A stretch of 24,165 bases of DNA from Desulfobacterales bacterium (lineage in GTDB: Bacteria; Desulfobacterota; DSM-4660; Desulfatiglandales; B25-G16), in assembly GCA_013375385.1 (NCBI GenBank), contig JABXJY010000015.1, positions 1 to 24,165 on the forward strand, in the 5' to 3' direction. Position numbers and translations under genes: made by a program. Shown here one piece after another: positions 23,501 through 24,165 of the stretch. Below the pieces are notes generated by a model. The model searched no databases. It was not told where the DNA came from and saw nothing but the letters and a program-made list of their open reading frames with translations. Numbering within the stretch: position 1 is the stretch's first letter; every line of letters starts with the position of its first letter.

Positions 23501-23981
23501 CCTGCGCGAAACTGACGGTCAGTTAGAGTACGTTATCGCCTGGGCAAACGAGACTTCAATCGGCCAGGATATTGTGGTTTGTCAGGACGATATCAGAGCC
23601 ATACAGTTAGCTAAAGGTGCCATGTACGCCGGGAGCAAAATCCTGATGAAAACCCTGGGTGTGGATAAACTGGATAAGGTCATTCTAGCCGGTGCCTTTG
23701 GTAGTTACATAGACAAGGAATCGGCAGCCCTGCTGGGGCTTTTTCCTGACTGCGACCCGGAGAATGTTTATTCTGTGGGTAATGCCGCTGGTGACGGCGC
23801 ACGCATGGCCCTCCTTAATGTGGACAAGAGGAGAGAAGCCGATGAATTTGCCAGACAGGTGGAATACATAGAGCTAACGGTGTCGTCTGAGTTTGAAAAG
23901 ACTTTTGCCCAGTCTATGTGGTTACCGCATATGAAGGATGATTTTCCTCACCTCAAGCACCTTGTCCCGGAAAAGAAATGA
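20535..23981 (+). CDS. corrinoid activation protein (RACo/ASKHA, DUF4445) with an inserted GltD/NfnB-like NAD(P)H oxidoreductase
   Basis: This 1148-residue protein should reduce oxidised corrinoid cobalt with ATP. Residues 1-110 are a 2Fe-2S ferredoxin domain (C43, C49, C52, C97). After a linker, the ASKHA domain opens with YGLAIDVGTSTVAGYL (from residue 213). At about residue 343 it is interrupted by some 490 residues of GltD/NfnB type. These carry N-terminal Fe-S cysteines (C358, C362, C401, C405, C409), a FAD fingerprint IAIIGSGPSG (450-459), a second nucleotide fingerprint VAVIGGGSVA (578-587), an AGGDVAS motif, and CLNC (817-820). The ASKHA domain resumes at about 836 (GAYVHVLPIEAGFVGADNVG, then IIDIGTNGEL). 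Removing the insert leaves about 655 residues, the usual activator size. The reading frame is intact. Confidence 0.93.
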   Translation: MPGNEYEKCMVIFQPSGCRGYINRGKTLKEASLALGVDIEGVCGEKAICGTCKVRVEEGNFEKYGIKSTRDNLSPMGPTERKFFNIKQEQDGYRLACQTQILGDVVIFVPEESRMGKQVVRKAATDRPIELKPAVRKYYVELEKATLDDTLGDWERVHKELNKKFNLSDLTIDYQVLLELQNAVREGEWKVTASVWQDKEVIKVEPGLVEKAYGLAIDVGTSTVAGYLCDLTDGSVVVTASMMNPQVVYGEDVMSRISYTMTNPNGLDILNSAILDGLNGIAEEVAATAGIKRQDIIDMSIVGNTCMHHIFLNTDPKYIGRSPFPPALHHSIDIKARDWGLKILPEAETGDRGSYPPCQVDCPAGVNGQDFLYLIAQGKLKEALELVRIAIPFAGVLGRVCNHPCETECERGKVDDPLSIRSLHRFLADYELREGRDKATPIEKTKEERIAIIGSGPSGLACSYELIKNGYPVTLFEAAPECGGMMRYGIPEYRLPKQILDTEISYIEELGVEIKANTRVKTLEDIFSQGYQAIFLATGAWTSLNLDVPGEDAEGVIHALDFLRKVNSGERVEAGKKVAVIGGGSVAIDAARLSLRLGAEEVNLICLESTDLTSKDRMPAQDLEIEQAGEEGVIIHPCLGVSKILPEEGKVVGVETINCISVFDSEGRFAPKFGKGPAPPIGADTVIVAIGQKPDEGEFADVDKAPFGTIKVDETTLETNIKGVFAGGDVASCPADVISAVAAGKEAAISIELYLAGMDLKESRRAPLRRIEEIPKEGVETEARKGMPVLEPEKRVGFAEVELGYEEQIANQESKRCLNCGIYAQKEISEATETRGLGIRISPGAYVHVLPIEAGFVGADNVGVLIAEAPYKQDSIELIIDIGTNGELILGNRERLISASCATGPAFEGAEMKFGMRAAPGAIEKIEIDKHTKEVRFKVIDEERWNTEMEEAGAKGICGSGIIDAIPQLFLAGIIDKTGRFKKDVSHPRLRETDGQLEYVIAWANETSIGQDIVVCQDDIRAIQLAKGAMYAGSKILMKTLGVDKLDKVILAGAFGSYIDKESAALLGLFPDCDPENVYSVGNAAGDGARMALLNVDKRREADEFARQVEYIELTVSSEFEKTFAQSMWLPHMKDDFPHLKHLVPEKK
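21564..23054 (+). other. inserted GltD/NfnB-like domain inside the activator
   Basis: This stretch encodes residues about 344-840. It follows the plan of the GOGAT small subunit and NfnB: an N-terminal helical domain with Fe-S cysteines and the GRVCNHPCETEC motif, a FAD Rossmann fold, then an NAD(P)H Rossmann fold. The flanks resemble one another (GLKI before, GLGIRI after), as expected for a domain slotted into a loop of an existing ASKHA fold. Confidence 0.88.
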
Positions 23982-24021
23982 CTCAGACTTTAGCAATGCA
24001 ATTATTTAACAGGATCTGACA

Positions 24022-24038
24022 CCGAAGCAACACTTCGG
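24022..24038 (+). terminator. hairpin after the activator gene
   Basis: CCGAAG (24022-24027) and CTTCGG (24033-24038) pair around a CAACA loop about 40 bases after the stop codon. It is followed only by GTTTATAC, so terminator activity is uncertain. Confidence 0.35.
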
Positions 24039-24094
24039 GTTTATACATGGAAGAAACTTTAAGCCGAGCATGGAGATGTCTTTTTTTGTTTTAT

Positions 24095-24135
24095 GCCCTT
24101 TAAACAAGGGCCTGTGCTGGGCCCCGATAATCGGG
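24095..24135 (+). other. two further hairpins near the right edge
   Basis: GCCCTT/AAGGGC (24095-24111) and CCCGA/TCGGG (24123-24135) are neat stems. A GGGCC/GGCCC pairing (24108-24112 with 24120-24124) competes with the first. The last stem is followed by ATTTAT. A TTGACA at 24148-24153 may be the -35 box of a promoter cut by the edge. Confidence 0.35.
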
Positions 24136-24165
24136 ATTTATCGCAACTTGACAATGCTATTATAA

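Noticed and set aside
20535..23981. Two genes falsely merged by a frame error
   Set aside because: The ASKHA sequence resumes in the same frame after the insert, and both halves together make one normal ASKHA domain. A simple gene fusion would not split it.
24095..24111. Intrinsic terminator on the plus strand
   Set aside because: The T-rich tract lies before the stem, not after it, so the order is wrong for a plus-strand terminator.

Overview
The window looks like a chromosomal segment from an anaerobic bacterium of the Deltaproteobacteria/Desulfobacterota type. This is an inference from the gene order rplU-rpmA-obgE-proB-proA-nadD-rsfS together with a corrinoid/Wood-Ljungdahl gene set. I cannot assign a genus from sequence reading alone.

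Layout. Positions 1-307 carry the start of a galE-like epimerase on the minus strand, running off the left edge. An RseC-family membrane protein (581-1093, +) follows behind a good sigma70-type promoter. Convergent to it are a GpgS-like GT-A glycosyltransferase and an FmdB-type zinc ribbon protein (minus strand, 1110-2757). A 340-base gap holds a GC-rich structured patch, then a promoter and a terminator-like hairpin in the leader of rplU. From 3100 to 9738 there is a tightly packed plus-strand housekeeping block: L21, L27, Obg GTPase, proline biosynthesis (ProB, ProA), NadD, RsfS and a secreted M48 metalloprotease with TPRs. Its first three spacers are filled with 7-bp and 9-bp short tandem repeats. 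An acyl-CoA dehydrogenase (9966-11102) stands alone. It is followed by a short scar containing an N-terminal purC fragment joined to a C-terminal etfA-like fragment.

The most interesting part is the plus-strand cluster 11436-23981: DUF169 protein, UroD/MtaA-type methyltransferase, MeTr (AcsE-like), both corrinoid iron-sulfur protein subunits (AcsD- and AcsC-like), a NuoE/NuoF/NuoG-N-like flavin and Fe-S trimer without a hydrogenase module, a DxHxxG corrinoid protein, and a 1148-residue corrinoid activator. The activator has a normal 2Fe-2S plus ASKHA (RACo/DUF4445) plan, but a complete GltD/NfnB-like Fe-S/FAD/NAD(P)H oxidoreductase of about 490 residues is inserted inside its ASKHA domain. 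No CODH or acetyl-CoA synthase catalytic subunit lies in the window.

Proposed working model (inference): a methyl donor is demethylated onto the small corrinoid protein, and methyl groups pass via the UroD-like protein and/or tetrahydrofolate and MeTr to the corrinoid iron-sulfur protein. The NuoEFG-like trimer and the activator with its built-in NAD(P)H oxidoreductase keep the cobalt in the Co(I) state. The trimer plus a GltD-type module recalls electron-bifurcating NfnABC/Stn-type complexes, so bifurcation-driven corrinoid reactivation is a testable idea.
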